The notes beneath the pieces are model-generated. The model saw only the letters and a program-made list of their open reading frames with translations, had not been told where the DNA came from and did not search any database. 64,000 nucleotides of DNA from contig NC_132971.1 in assembly GCF_047496725.1 (NCBI RefSeq), positions 17,168,001 through 17,232,000 on the forward strand, given 5' to 3'. The translations under genes and the position numbers were made by a program. Within the stretch, counting starts at the first letter, position 1. Every line of letters begins with the position of its first letter. The DNA comes from Anoplolepis gracilipes. Taxonomy: Eukaryota; Arthropoda; Insecta; Hymenoptera; Formicidae. This document shows, one piece after another, positions 63,621 through 64,000 of this stretch.

Positions 63621-64000
63621 AGATACAGATTGAGGTGAGATGCCGGTCGATTATCGATAGTTCTGCTCAATATAAAACAGTTCTCATATAGTTCTGGGCT
63701 TGTGCCATGGCTTTCCAAAGAGTTCTGCCATTTAAAATAATTAGATAATTTTTTAATTAATTATTATACCCGAAAAACGCGTAATTTCATACATAAAGGT
63801 GAGATGCCGGTCGATTATCGATAGTTCTGCTCAATATAAAACAGTTATCATATAGTTCTGGGCTTGTGCAATGCCTTTCCAAAGAGTTCTGCCATTTAAA
63901 ATGTTTAGATAATTTTTTAATTAATTATTATACCCGAAAATCGTGTAATTTTATACATAAAGATGAGATTTTCGGGTATAATAATTAATTAAAAAATTAT
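63620..64000. mobile_element. Foldback-like element FB-2 (cut by window end)
   Basis: Starts with AGATACAGAT, then two 164-bp alpha units (GGTGAGATGCCGGTCGAT at 63634 and 63798), then the same inversion centre as FB-1 (GATGAGATTTTCGGG at 63962), with the right arm running off the window. It sits at the equivalent place of unit C as FB-1 does in unit A. Confidence 0.85.

Noticed and set aside
1..64000. tRNA, rRNA, viral or bacterial genes
   Set aside because: No cloverleaf with internal promoter boxes, no rRNA-like conserved stretch, and no viral polymerase, integrase or capsid-like frame was seen on either strand.

Overview
The window looks like AT-rich nuclear DNA of an insect, most likely an aculeate hymenopteran such as an ant. 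The reasons are very low gene density, long introns, many microsatellites and small inverted-repeat transposons, and a tandem cluster of major-royal-jelly-protein (MRJP)/yellow-family genes with the six-coding-exon layout known from hymenopteran mrjp genes. The host assignment is inference; no rRNA or tRNA gene and no mitochondrial or bacterial sequence was seen. Real coding sequence covers only about 4% of the window, because all host genes are split into small exons.

Region 1-28.8 kb: the 5' part of one minus-strand gene. A 103-bp exon (28662-28764) carries a start codon and a signal peptide. A 137-bp exon (11948-12084) joins it in frame across a 16.6-kb intron and begins an immunoglobulin-like domain. 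The gene then runs off the left end, so 1-11947 is probably intron. The introns hold several inverted-repeat elements: an inverted pair at 9.2/10.5 kb, a MITE at 12.4 kb, a TA-flanked element at 21.3-22.2 kb and a palindromic element at 25.0-26.5 kb.

Region 28.8-42.1 kb: no supportable gene. It contains a 90-bp MITE, a decayed mariner/IS630-like transposon with inverted repeats of about 200 bp, and patches of less AT-rich sequence.

Region 42.1-64.0 kb: a tandem array of MRJP/yellow-like units, all genes on the minus strand. Copy A (44090-47517, 396 aa) and copy B (52896-55338, 391 aa) reconstruct completely with six coding exons, matching phases and no lesion. Copy C is reduced to a broken first exon (61899-62034): the rest of the gene is missing and a 3.07-kb DNA transposon with a decayed zinc-finger transposase sits at the break. 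A fourth unit (D) survives only as diverged 5' flank (56.96-57.44 kb). Between A and B lie two unusual palindromic elements. One is a foldback-like element built of 164-bp tandem units in two opposed arms; a second, shorter copy begins at 63.6 kb. The other is a 986-bp palindrome built of 150-bp units rich in GTTTGTACC.

The array shows birth and death of secreted-protein genes: tandem duplication, patchy sequence exchange between copies, intron growth by MITE insertion, change of cysteine content in copy B, and loss of copies C and D beside transposons and palindromes.
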